This document shows, in pieces, positions 57,387 to 64,000 of a stretch of DNA of 64,000 nt (its first letter is position 1; every line of letters begins with the position of its first letter). Position numbers and translations under genes: made by a program. Origin of the DNA: Hymenobacter cyanobacteriorum (GTDB taxonomy: Bacteria > Bacteroidota > Bacteroidia > Cytophagales > Hymenobacteraceae); assembly GCF_022631375.1 (NCBI RefSeq), contig NZ_JALBGC010000003.1:682001-746000 (forward strand). Direction: 5' to 3'. The notes below the pieces were generated by a model, which saw only the letters and a list, made by a program, of their open reading frames with translations, had not been told where the DNA came from and made no database searches.

Positions 57387-59288
57387 CGCCCGGCTGGCTA
57401 CGGCGGCTTCGATGTCGGCCAGGCTGTCCTTTGGGATGGCGGCTAGCAGGCCTTGGGTGTATTCGTGTTGGGGAGCGGCGTAGATGGCGGCCGCCGGGCC
57501 GCTTTCCACGATGCGACCCTGGTGCATGACCAGCAGCCGGTCGCTCATAAACCGGGCCACGGACAGGTCGTGCGTGATGAACAGATAGGTGATGCCGAAC
57601 TCACGTTTGAGGTCGTTGAGCAGGTTCAGGACCTGCGCCTGCACCGAGACGTCGAGGGCCGAAACCGACTCGTCGCAGACAATCAATTTGGGCTGCAAGG
57701 CCAGCGCCCGGGCAATGCAGATGCGCTGCCGCTGCCCGCCGCTGAACTCGTGCGGGTAGCGCTGGAAATGCTCGTCGCGCAGCCCCACGGTGCGCAGCAG
57801 TTCCAGCACTTTCGCCTTTTGCTGCTGGCGGGTGCCGCCCACGTTGTGCACGCGCATCGGCTCCCAAATGGCCTCGCCCACGGTCAGCATCGGGTTGAGG
57901 GCGGCGTAGGGGTCCTGAAACACCAGCTGCAAATCGCGCCGACGGCGGCGCAAGTCCCCGCTCGACAGCTTCGCCAAATCGGTCCCTTCAAACAGGATGC
58001 TGCCCGCCGTTGGTTCCGTGAGGCGGAGCAGGGCCCGGCCCAGCGTGGTCTTGCCGCAGCCCGACTCGCCCACGAGGCCGATGGTTTCGCCGGGGTAGAG
58101 CGTGAAGCTGACATCGTCCACGGCCCGCACGTAATCGGTGGCGCGGCGGAAGAAGCCCTTGCGGAGCGGGAAGTAGACCTGGAGGTTTTGAACCTGGAGA
58201 AGCGGTTCCGAACCGTTGGGCGCGGTGGCCACGGTGGGGGCGGCAACGGGCGCCGAAGTAAGCTCGGCCGGGCGTGGAACATCCCCCAAAAAGCCATGTT
58301 CCACGGGGAACGTTTTGGCGGTTTCGATTTTATCGTGTAACTGCTGGGCCTCCACTTCGGGCGAAGATTCCGCAAGTGCCTCATCTGGCAGCGGAAGCAC
58401 GGGCGCGGGCTGGGCCAACAGCTGCCCGCTGGCGTCTTCCCGCATGAAATCGGCCACCACGGGCAGGCGTTTTTTGCCCACCGAGAGGCGCGGACGGCAC
58501 GCCAAAAGCCCTTTTGTGTACGGATGTTGCGGATTTGAAAAAATATCCAGCACCCTCCCCTGTTCCACGACCTTGCCCCGGTACATCACCAGAATGCGGT
58601 CGGCGATTTCGGCCACCACGCCGAGGTCGTGGGTGATGAAGAGGACGGCCGTGTTGTGCTGCCGGCGCAGGTCGTCAATCAGGCGCAGCATGCGGGCCTG
58701 CACGGTCACGTCGAGGGCCGTGGTGGGCTCGTCGGCGATGAGCAGGGCCGGGCGGCAGGCCATGGCCATGGCAATCATGACGCGCTGCTTCTGGCCGCCC
58801 GAGATTTCGTGCGGGTAGCTGCCGAAAATGGCTTCGGGGCGCGGCAGCTGCGCCTCGGTGAACAGCTCGATGGTGCGGGCCTTGGCGGCTTGCTCGCTGA
58901 GGTCGGTGTGGAGGCGCAGGGCTTCTACCACCTGGCTGCCGCAGGTGTACACGGGGTTCAGCGAAGTCATCGGCTCCTGGAAAATCATGCCGATGTCGTT
59001 GCCGCGCACCTGGCGCAGGTCGGTTTCGGAGAGTTTCAGTAGGTCGGTCTGGCCCAGCTTTTCGGACTGGAAGATGGCCTGGCCGCTGGCAATGCGGCCG
59101 GGCGGCATCGGAATCAGCCCCAGCAGCGCCAGCGACGTCACGGATTTACCCGAGCCGGATTCGCCCACAATGGCCAGCGTTTCGCCCCGGTGCAGCTCAA
59201 ACGACACGTTGTCCACGGCCCGCACGTCGCCGCGGTGGCTGGAGAAGTCAATGGTGAGGTTGGAAACGGTGAGCAGCGGGTTGGGCAC
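57384..59288 (-). CDS. Peptide-type ABC transporter ATPase with two fused ATP-binding domains
   Basis: A 634-aa fusion of two nucleotide-binding domains, as in GsiA/DppDF-type dipeptide and oligopeptide importers. Domain 1 (~5-265) has Walker A GESGSGKS and signature ISGGQKQR; domain 2 (~355-610) has GESGCGKT and FSGGQRQR. Each domain ends with the oligopeptide-type tail ([24 protein letters not shown]). The linker (~265-350) is Pro/Ala/Glu-rich. The start is GTG at 59288. Permease and binding-protein genes are not beside it, so partners must be elsewhere. The stop lies in a repeat arm. Confidence 0.93.
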   Translation of the reverse strand: MPNPLLTVSNLTIDFSSHRGDVRAVDNVSFELHRGETLAIVGESGSGKSVTSLALLGLIPMPPGRIASGQAIFQSEKLGQTDLLKLSETDLRQVRGNDIGMIFQEPMTSLNPVYTCGSQVVEALRLHTDLSEQAAKARTIELFTEAQLPRPEAIFGSYPHEISGGQKQRVMIAMAMACRPALLIADEPTTALDVTVQARMLRLIDDLRRQHNTAVLFITHDLGVVAEIADRILVMYRGKVVEQGRVLDIFSNPQHPYTKGLLACRPRLSVGKKRLPVVADFMREDASGQLLAQPAPVLPLPDEALAESSPEVEAQQLHDKIETAKTFPVEHGFLGDVPRPAELTSAPVAAPTVATAPNGSEPLLQVQNLQVYFPLRKGFFRRATDYVRAVDDVSFTLYPGETIGLVGESGCGKTTLGRALLRLTEPTAGSILFEGTDLAKLSSGDLRRRRRDLQLVFQDPYAALNPMLTVGEAIWEPMRVHNVGGTRQQQKAKVLELLRTVGLRDEHFQRYPHEFSGGQRQRICIARALALQPKLIVCDESVSALDVSVQAQVLNLLNDLKREFGITYLFITHDLSVARFMSDRLLVMHQGRIVESGPAAAIYAAPQHEYTQGLLAAIPKDSLADIEAAVASRA

Positions 59289-59350
59289 GGAGGGAATTAT
59301 GGGTGGCGGGTTGGGGTGGTTTCGGTACGCAAGAACGTCAAGTACGCAGG

Positions 59351-59387
59351 AACGTCATGCTGAGCGTAGTCGAAGCATCTCTACCGC
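59351..59387. repeat. Family A palindrome, left arm (split element)
   Basis: This 37-nt arm matches the inverse of 60074-60110 at 36 positions. It continues inward with CTTCGTTG, as the intact element at 60872 does. Outside it, GTACGCARGAACGTCA occurs twice in tandem (59325-59340 and 59342-59357), so the arm's outer end is partly duplicated. Confidence 0.88.
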
Positions 59388-59397
59388 TTCGTTGGGT

Positions 59398-59688
59398 TCA
59401 GCCTTCCCAAGTATCTAAATCAATGGCCTGCCAAGTCGGATTAAATGCAGTAATCAGCGCGTCTTTTTTCCGGCGTGTCCAGCCTTTCAACTGCTTTTCC
59501 CGTGCTATGGCCTGCGTAGCATCGGGTGAAATTTCAAAGTAAACTAGCAAATCAGCCTGATACCGCCCAGTAAACTTACCCGCATCTCCCCGGCCGCTGC
59601 TGTGCTCATAAAGCCGTCGCGTGAGGTCATTGGTGACGCCGATGTACAGAACGGTTTGGGTTTGATTTGTCAGGATGTAGACGTACAT
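59398..59688 (-). CDS. GIY-YIG nuclease family protein
   Basis: A 96-aa single-domain GIY-YIG protein of the short YhbQ/UPF0213-like group. The motif is MYVYILTN...[16 protein letters not shown] (YVY...YIG, with Arg in the first helix), and [15 protein letters not shown] supplies the later conserved helix. The catalytic Glu candidate is in AREKQLKGW. Such proteins are thought to cut or nick DNA; their cell role is unclear. It starts 17 bp after the 108-aa membrane protein gene and ends 11 bp from the left arm of a split family A palindrome. Confidence 0.9.
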   Translation of the reverse strand: MYVYILTNQTQTVLYIGVTNDLTRRLYEHSSGRGDAGKFTGRYQADLLVYFEISPDATQAIAREKQLKGWTRRKKDALITAFNPTWQAIDLDTWEG

Positions 59689-59704
59689 GATGAATGCTAG
59701 CCAT

Positions 59705-60031
59705 CTATCTGATAAACAGTTTCGAAACGCTCAATAGAAAAGCAATAGCGTGAACACCGATAGCAATGCCTAGTGAAACGGTCACCCACTTTTCCAAGTA
59801 GCTTTTGCCTTTGTAAGGAATTAGCGCCGGTAATAAGCCAACCAAAAAGCTGAGCAGTTGGATGCCAAAGAATAGCGTTGTGATAGTTGCACTTCGCATC
59901 TCAGGGCTCCGGGCCATTATAACATGTCCCTCAAGGGTGTGGCCGTTGCCGGTTGTTGAATTGCTGATTAGAAGGTTGAGTACAGCCAATATGATGACTG
60001 CTATGATTTGCTTTTTATTGGTGCTGTTCAT
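59705..60031 (-). CDS. Small membrane protein (108 aa), function unknown
   Basis: A 108-aa protein with three hydrophobic helices: IIAVIILAVLNLLIS, TTLFFGIQLLSFLVGLLPALI, and VTVSLGIAIGVHAIAFLLSVSKLF. Loops are short and the N terminus basic. No family is recognised. GC is roughly 43% in the part counted, clearly below the surroundings. It is 16 bp upstream of the GIY-YIG gene on the same strand, so the two are probably co-expressed. Both lie between the split family A arms. Confidence 0.65.
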   Translation of the reverse strand: MNSTNKKQIIAVIILAVLNLLISNSTTGNGHTLEGHVIMARSPEMRSATITTLFFGIQLLSFLVGLLPALIPYKGKSYLEKWVTVSLGIAIGVHAIAFLLSVSKLFIR

Positions 60032-60073
60032 GCCGGCAAAGCAAGGCTATTTTATATGCAATAATCCTACGAT

Positions 60074-60110
60074 GCGGTAGAGATGCTTCGACTTCGCTCA
60101 GCATGACGTT
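60074..60110. repeat. Family A palindrome, right arm (split element)
   Basis: Inverse of the arm at 59351-59387 (36 of 37). Its inner flank ACGATGCGGTAGAGATGC equals that of the intact element at 7363-7501, so both arms keep loop-side sequence of complete palindromes. Confidence 0.88.
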
Positions 60111-60154
60111 CTACGATTCCACGATTGCCGTTTGACTGCCATACCCCTCCCCTA

Positions 60155-60823
60155 CTACGCCAGCTTCTCAGCATCAGCAGCGACTAGGGGCTGGGGCTCG
60201 TTGGGAGCGGCGGCGGGCTGCGATTCGTTGAAAAAGCGGCTCTGGTTGAGCAGAATCAAGGCGACGCCGATGAAGATGGATGAATCGGCGATGTTGAAGA
60301 TGGGGAAGCCGTTGCTGTACGAACCGCCGATGAGGGGCCAGGATTTGGGGAAATAACCCACGTACAGCGGCACGAAAATCATGTCGATGACCTGGCCGTA
60401 GAACCAGCGCGTGGGCGAGCCTACCGGGGCGTTATTGTAGATAATTCCGTAGAAAATCGAGTCAATCAGGTTGCCGACCGCGCCGCCGAGGATGAGGGCC
60501 ATGCAGGCGATGTAGCCGGCCGCCACGCGCTGGCGACAGAGGCGAATAATGTAGTAAATCAGCCCGCCCACGGCCAGCATGCGGAAGCTGGTGAGCACCA
60601 GCTTGCCGTAGGGCGCGGGTAGTTCGGCCCCGAAGGCCATGCCGGGGTTCAGCGTGTAGGTGAGCTTGGCCCACTGGCCGAAAATCGGGATTTCGCCAGC
60701 CGAACCGAGCTGCATGTAGGTGTGCACCAAATACTTCGAGAGCTGGTCGAGGGCGATGATGAACAGGGCCAACAGGAAGAATTTAGCCGCAGAATGCTGG
60801 CGGGTGGTGAGCGTTGGGTGCAT
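60155..60823 (-). CDS. lspA: Lipoprotein signal peptidase (signal peptidase II), copy 1
   Basis: A 222-aa four-helix aspartyl protease that removes signal peptides from prolipoproteins. The catalytic Asp pair is kept: D121 in GNLIDS and D180 in FNIADSS. DQLSK (26-30), LNPGMAFG and VIDM are standard. The Asn/Pro-rich C-terminal tail is an extension past the usual ~160-190 aa. Its start (MHPTLTTRQ) equals that of copy 2. The upstream in-frame ATG at 60859 is rejected on that ground. It is the second of a tandem pair separated by a family A palindrome. Confidence 0.94.
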   Translation of the reverse strand: MHPTLTTRQHSAAKFFLLALFIIALDQLSKYLVHTYMQLGSAGEIPIFGQWAKLTYTLNPGMAFGAELPAPYGKLVLTSFRMLAVGGLIYYIIRLCRQRVAAGYIACMALILGGAVGNLIDSIFYGIIYNNAPVGSPTRWFYGQVIDMIFVPLYVGYFPKSWPLIGGSYSNGFPIFNIADSSIFIGVALILLNQSRFFNESQPAAAPNEPQPLVAADAEKLA

Positions 60824-60871
60824 TTTGGAAGGGTGCCCGGGGGCAAAATTGGCGGGCAAAAGGCAATAAAA

Positions 60872-60992
60872 AACGTCATGCTGAGCGAAGCGCAGCGTAG
60901 TCGAAGCATCTCTACTGCTTCGTTGCGGGGAGTGAAATTACGACCCCGGTAGAGATGCTTCGGCTGCGCTATGCTTCGCTCAGCATGACGTT
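60872..60992. repeat. Family A inverted repeat between the lspA copies
   Basis: Arms 60872-60917 and 60946-60992 are inverted with a central stretch that carries an extra GCGCAGCGTA-like unit on each side. The outer 20 nt are the same as in 41890-41983. It sits between the two lspA genes. Confidence 0.88.
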
Positions 60993-61031
60993 CTGGTGTT
61001 CAGGGCTGCATCAGCCCCGCAGAAAAGGGCG

Positions 61032-61703
61032 TTACGCCAGATTCTCCGAATCAGGAGCTACTAGCGGCTCGCTCTGTTTCTCAGTCACAGCCACGGGCTC
61101 TTCCTGCTTGAAAAAGCGGCTCTGGTTGAGCAGAATCAAGGCAACACCGATGAAAATGGACGAATCGGCGATGTTGAAGATGGGCCAGAGCGAGACGTAC
61201 TTCCCTCCTAGCAGCGGCCAGTTTTGGGGCAGGAAACCTTCGTAGATGTCCACGTAGAGCATGTCGATGACCTGGCCGTAGAACCAGCGCGTGGGCGAGC
61301 CAAACGGCGCGTTGTCGTAGATGACGCCGTAAAAAACCGAGTCAATCAGGTTGCCCACGGCCCCGCCGAGGATGAGGGCCATACAGGCGATGTAGCCGCC
61401 GGCAGCGCGCTGCTTGCAAAGGCGGATAATGTAGTAGCTCAGGCCAAACACGGCCAGCAGCCGAAACCCACTGAGTACCAGCTTGCCATACGGCGCGGGC
61501 AGCTCGGCACCGAAGGCCATGCCAGGGTTCAGCGTGTAGTGCAGCTTGGCCCAGTGGCCGATAAGTGGGATTTCGCCCGCCATGCCGGGCTGCATGTAGG
61601 TGTGCACGGCCCACTTCGAGAGTTGGTCGATGGCAATGACGAACAGCGCCAGCAGGAAGAATTTAGCCGCGTTTTGCTGGCGAGTGGTGAGCGTTGGATG
61701 CAT
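61032..61703 (-). CDS. lspA: Lipoprotein signal peptidase (signal peptidase II), copy 2
   Basis: A 223-aa close paralogue of copy 1: about four fifths of the first 200 residues are identical by eye. Catalytic D121 and D180 are retained, so both copies should be active. Differences cluster in the periplasmic loop after helix 1 and at 150-173 (VDIYEGFLPQNWPLLGGKYV against VPLYVGYFPKSWPLIGGSYS), which faces the substrate side. The ileS gene lies 167 bp upstream on the same strand, the usual ileS-lspA neighbourhood. Confidence 0.95.
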   Translation of the reverse strand: MHPTLTTRQQNAAKFFLLALFVIAIDQLSKWAVHTYMQPGMAGEIPLIGHWAKLHYTLNPGMAFGAELPAPYGKLVLSGFRLLAVFGLSYYIIRLCKQRAAGGYIACMALILGGAVGNLIDSVFYGVIYDNAPFGSPTRWFYGQVIDMLYVDIYEGFLPQNWPLLGGKYVSLWPIFNIADSSIFIGVALILLNQSRFFKQEEPVAVTEKQSEPLVAPDSENLA

Positions 61704-61830
61704 TCAGACGGGGCCAAAAGTGGCGGGAGCGACGGCCTATTTTATTACCGTCCTTTTGTACCTTTTACAACTGATTGTCTGAGGTTTTGTGCGACCAAAG
61801 ACGAGCTTATTGACTGTTTGTGCGGCCGAG

Positions 61831-61862
61831 GACTCGCCGGGGATTTCACCTCCCGGCGAGTC
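61831..61862 (-). terminator. Stem-loop after ileS
   Basis: Perfect 11-bp stem GACTCGCCGGG/CCCGGCGAGTC with a 10-nt loop, starting 8 bp past the ileS stop. No T run follows on the minus strand, so it is either a weak terminator or an RNA-stabilising hairpin. Confidence 0.5.
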
Positions 61863-61870
61863 GTTCAACA

Positions 61871-64000
61871 TCAGGCAGTTGCGACCTCCAACCGAACCGG
61901 CACGGAGTAGTCATCAAATTCGAGCACCGAGCCACCGTTCACGTCGGCTGCGAAATCAATTGATAGTGTCTGTGTTTCTTCACGGACATAGCTGCCAAGA
62001 GATGCTACAGCTTCATGTAATTCAGCCGGAGCAGAATTAGCGAGTGTGATGTGAATAAGATTATTGATGTTAAGACCTCGCTCTTTGCGCAGGTTTTGTA
62101 TTCTGCTCACTAACTCTCGGGCGATACCCTTTTGCCGCAGCTCTTTGGTAATCGTAATATCAAGAGCTACAGTCAATGGACCATCCTTAGTCACTCGCCA
62201 TTCAGGTACACCAAAAGCCTTCATTGCTTTCTGTACCTTCTCATCAGCAGCAATATCAAAACCGACAATAGACTTCGGGAAGAATTCAACCTCGGTTGAA
62301 GGAATACTAAACGCTTGCTCGCTGTCAAGAATAAAGAGCCATGAACCACTCTCTTTGAACTGACGAATTATTTCAGAAGGAAGAGCTTCAATCATGCTAG
62401 CAACAGCTTTCATGTTCTTCCCAAGCCGCTTTCCAAGCTCCTTATAATTTGGCTTAATGCCATAAATTATATTTTCTCCTTGGTCAATTACAGCCCTTAC
62501 TTCTTCAATATTCACCTCGTTGCAAATAATCTCGCTGACAAGTGAAAGTTGCCTTTCTTCCTGTCGATTGAAAACAGGAATTAATATTTTTGATAAGGGT
62601 TGTCTTACTTTAAGAAGATGTTTTTTACGCAGGCCATGCACCAGCGAGCTGATGCGCTGGGCCAGCTCCATGCGCTCCTCCAGCTTCGGGTCGATGCGGG
62701 CCAAATCGGCCTCTACCAGCAGCGTCAGGTGCACCGATTCGGGGGCCAGGGGCGTGTTTTTGGCCACGGCCTCGGCGCGCATGCCGTCGGTCATGTTCTT
62801 GTACAGCCACTCGCCGAAGAAGGGCGCGATGGGCGACATCAGTTGCGCCACCACCACCAGGCATTCCTGCAGGGTTTCGAAGGCAGCACGCTTATCCTGA
62901 GTTAGTTCGCCTTTCCAGAAACGGCGGCGCGAGAGGCGCACGTACCAATTCGAGAGCTGGTCGGTCACGAAATCCTGGATGGCGCGGGCGGCCTTCGTGG
63001 GGTCGTAGTTGTCCAGGTGCCCGCGCGCTTCCACAATCAGCGACTGCAATTTGCTCAGCACCCAACGGTCCAGCTCGCTCAATTCGGCGTGCGGCACGCG
63101 GTCGAATTCGCTGGTCTGAAACTCGTCCAGATTCGCGTAAAGCGCATAGAACGAGTACGTATTGAAGAGCGTGCCGAAGAAACGGCGCTGCACTTCGGTC
63201 ACGCCGGCGGGGTCGAACTTGAGGTTGTCCCACGGTGGCGCGTTGGCAATCATGTACCAGCGGGTGGCATCGGGGCCGAACTGCTTGATGGTGGCAAACG
63301 GGTCGACGGCGTTGCCGAGGCGCTTGCTCATCTTGTTGCCGTTCTTGTCGAGCACCAAGCCGTTGGCAATCACGTTTTTGAAGGCCACCGAGTCTTCCAG
63401 CATCACGGCCAGGGCGTGCAGCGTAAAGAACCAGCCGCGGGTTTGGTCCACGCCTTCGGCGATGAAATCGGCGGGGAAATTCTTCTGGAATTGGCCCTCA
63501 TTTTCGAGCGGATAGTGCCACTGCGCGTAGGGCATAGCGCCGCTGTCGAACCACACGTCGATGAGGTCGGGCTCGCGGTACATGGGCTGGCCAGTGGGCG
63601 AGACAAGGAAAATATCGTCGACGTAGGGCCGGTGCAGGTCCACTTTTTCGCCGTTGGCGTAGGGGTTGTGGGTCATGACTTCGGCCGCCACGGCCTTGTC
63701 AATCTCCGCCTTGAGCTCGGCGATGCTCCCGATGCAGATTTCCTCCGTCCGGTCCTGGGTGCGCCAGATGGGCAGCGGCGTGCCCCAGTAGCGCGAGCGG
63801 CTTAAGTTCCAGTCTACCAGGTTTTCCAGCCAGTTGCCGAAGCGGCCGGTGCCGGTGCTTTCGGGCTTCCAGTTGATGGTTTTGTTGAGCTCGATGAGCC
63901 GGTCCTTCACCGCCGTGGTCTTGATGAACCAGGAATCGAGCGGGTAGTAGAGCACGGGCTTGTCGGTGCGCCAGCAGTGCGGGTAGGTGTGCTCGTACTT
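61871..64000 (-). CDS. ileS: Isoleucyl-tRNA synthetase, C-terminal part
   Basis: The gene continues beyond the right edge; 709 C-terminal residues are visible. The class I KMSKR loop is present (LDKNGNKMSKRLGNAVDPF), followed by the anticodon-binding domain (WYVRLSRRRFWKGEL) and a long C-terminal region resembling the DUF5915-type tail of eukaryote-like IleRS. No C-terminal zinc finger is seen. The part before ~62620 (toward the C terminus) drops from about 70% to 32-47% GC and changes codon choice abruptly, without breaking the frame. It charges tRNA-Ile and is essential. Confidence 0.95.
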   Translation of the reverse strand, partial: KYEHTYPHCWRTDKPVLYYPLDSWFIKTTAVKDRLIELNKTINWKPESTGTGRFGNWLENLVDWNLSRSRYWGTPLPIWRTQDRTEEICIGSIAELKAEIDKAVAAEVMTHNPYANGEKVDLHRPYVDDIFLVSPTGQPMYREPDLIDVWFDSGAMPYAQWHYPLENEGQFQKNFPADFIAEGVDQTRGWFFTLHALAVMLEDSVAFKNVIANGLVLDKNGNKMSKRLGNAVDPFATIKQFGPDATRWYMIANAPPWDNLKFDPAGVTEVQRRFFGTLFNTYSFYALYANLDEFQTSEFDRVPHAELSELDRWVLSKLQSLIVEARGHLDNYDPTKAARAIQDFVTDQLSNWYVRLSRRRFWKGELTQDKRAAFETLQECLVVVAQLMSPIAPFFGEWLYKNMTDGMRAEAVAKNTPLAPESVHLTLLVEADLARIDPKLEERMELAQRISSLVHGLRKKHLLKVRQPLSKILIPVFNRQEERQLSLVSEIICNEVNIEEVRAVIDQGENIIYGIKPNYKELGKRLGKNMKAVASMIEALPSEIIRQFKESGSWLFILDSEQAFSIPSTEVEFFPKSIVGFDIAADEKVQKAMKAFGVPEWRVTKDGPLTVALDITITKELRQKGIARELVSRIQNLRKERGLNINNLIHITLANSAPAELHEAVASLGSYVREETQTLSIDFAADVNGGSVLEFDDYSVPVRLEVATA

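Noticed and set aside
58296-58311. A second parS-like sequence (TGTTCCACGGGGAACG) inside the ABC ATPase gene
   Set aside because: The central CACGTG is broken and the last base differs, so it fails the fixed positions; it lies in coding sequence.
60155-60823. lspA copy 1 considered as a pseudogene after duplication
   Set aside because: Full length, both catalytic Asp residues kept, and substitutions conservative.
1-64000. tRNA, rRNA and insertion-sequence genes
   Set aside because: No tRNA T-loop context with a matching acceptor stem, no rRNA segments and no transposase-like frame were found on reading both strands.

Overview
The window reads as a chromosomal segment of a high-GC Bacteroidota, most probably Hymenobacter or a close relative in the Cytophagales. 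The evidence is a SprA-type secretion channel, a protein with a type A T9SS sorting tail, a carboxypeptidase-domain TonB-dependent receptor, repeated TAnnTTTG promoter elements (the Bacteroidota -7 box), few Shine-Dalgarno sites, and about 60-65% GC by eye. Most genes lie on the minus strand. No rRNA, tRNA, CRISPR array or intact insertion sequence was seen.

Layout. 1-5.3 kb: the start of a TonB-like gene, a T9SS-sorted surface protein and its TonB-dependent receptor. 5.5-7.3 kb: yicC and a small exported protein (plus strand). 7.5-20.7 kb: the minus-strand run maeB, ruvA, sprA, gcvH and a VanZ-M28 peptidase fusion. 20.9-24.7 kb: a LysM lytic transglycosylase, a 41-aa protein and a sorbosone-dehydrogenase-like protein. 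24.9-32.5 kb: a sigma-54 activator divergent from a TolC / universal stress protein / EmrA / EmrB / DoxX-like cluster. 32.6-41.9 kb: recJ, a 37-aa membrane protein, a TPR protein, a PpiD-like isomerase and the coaX-OMP-lptC-orf87 operon. 42-47.5 kb: an RluB-type pseudouridine synthase with a very long disordered N terminus, a TraR/DksA protein, ribH, a membrane TPR protein and pdhA. 47.5-49.1 kb: recF and a DciA-like DUF721 gene (plus strand). 49.4-50.1 kb: an AT-rich island with a parS-like site and an HTH gene surrounded by TGTTACA motifs. 50.1-64 kb: a glycerophosphodiesterase, a DUF2939 protein, a PLDc_N protein, a rhomboid protease, a prenyl synthase, rnr, a double ABC ATPase, a GIY-YIG nuclease, two tandem lspA copies and the 3' part of ileS.

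The most distinctive property is a dense set of intergenic inverted repeats, about fifteen elements in at least six families. Most are compact palindromes with 25-44-nt arms. In two places the arms are pushed apart and enclose lower-GC genes: a GIY-YIG nuclease plus a small membrane protein at 59.35-60.11 kb, and a 116-aa protein of unknown function at 53.96-54.54 kb. Two copies of another family bracket the stress/efflux block at 28.6-32.6 kb. Other elements supply a stop codon (ABC ATPase) or a C-terminal tail (DoxX-like protein). I consider palindromes that carry cargo in their loop the best candidate for an undescribed system here.

Other signals are an ileS gene whose 3' third is abruptly AT-rich, a palindromic operator in the sigma-54 activator/efflux divergent region, and an internal signal-peptide-like segment in the VanZ-M28 fusion. 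All calls come from reading the sequence; no database search was made.
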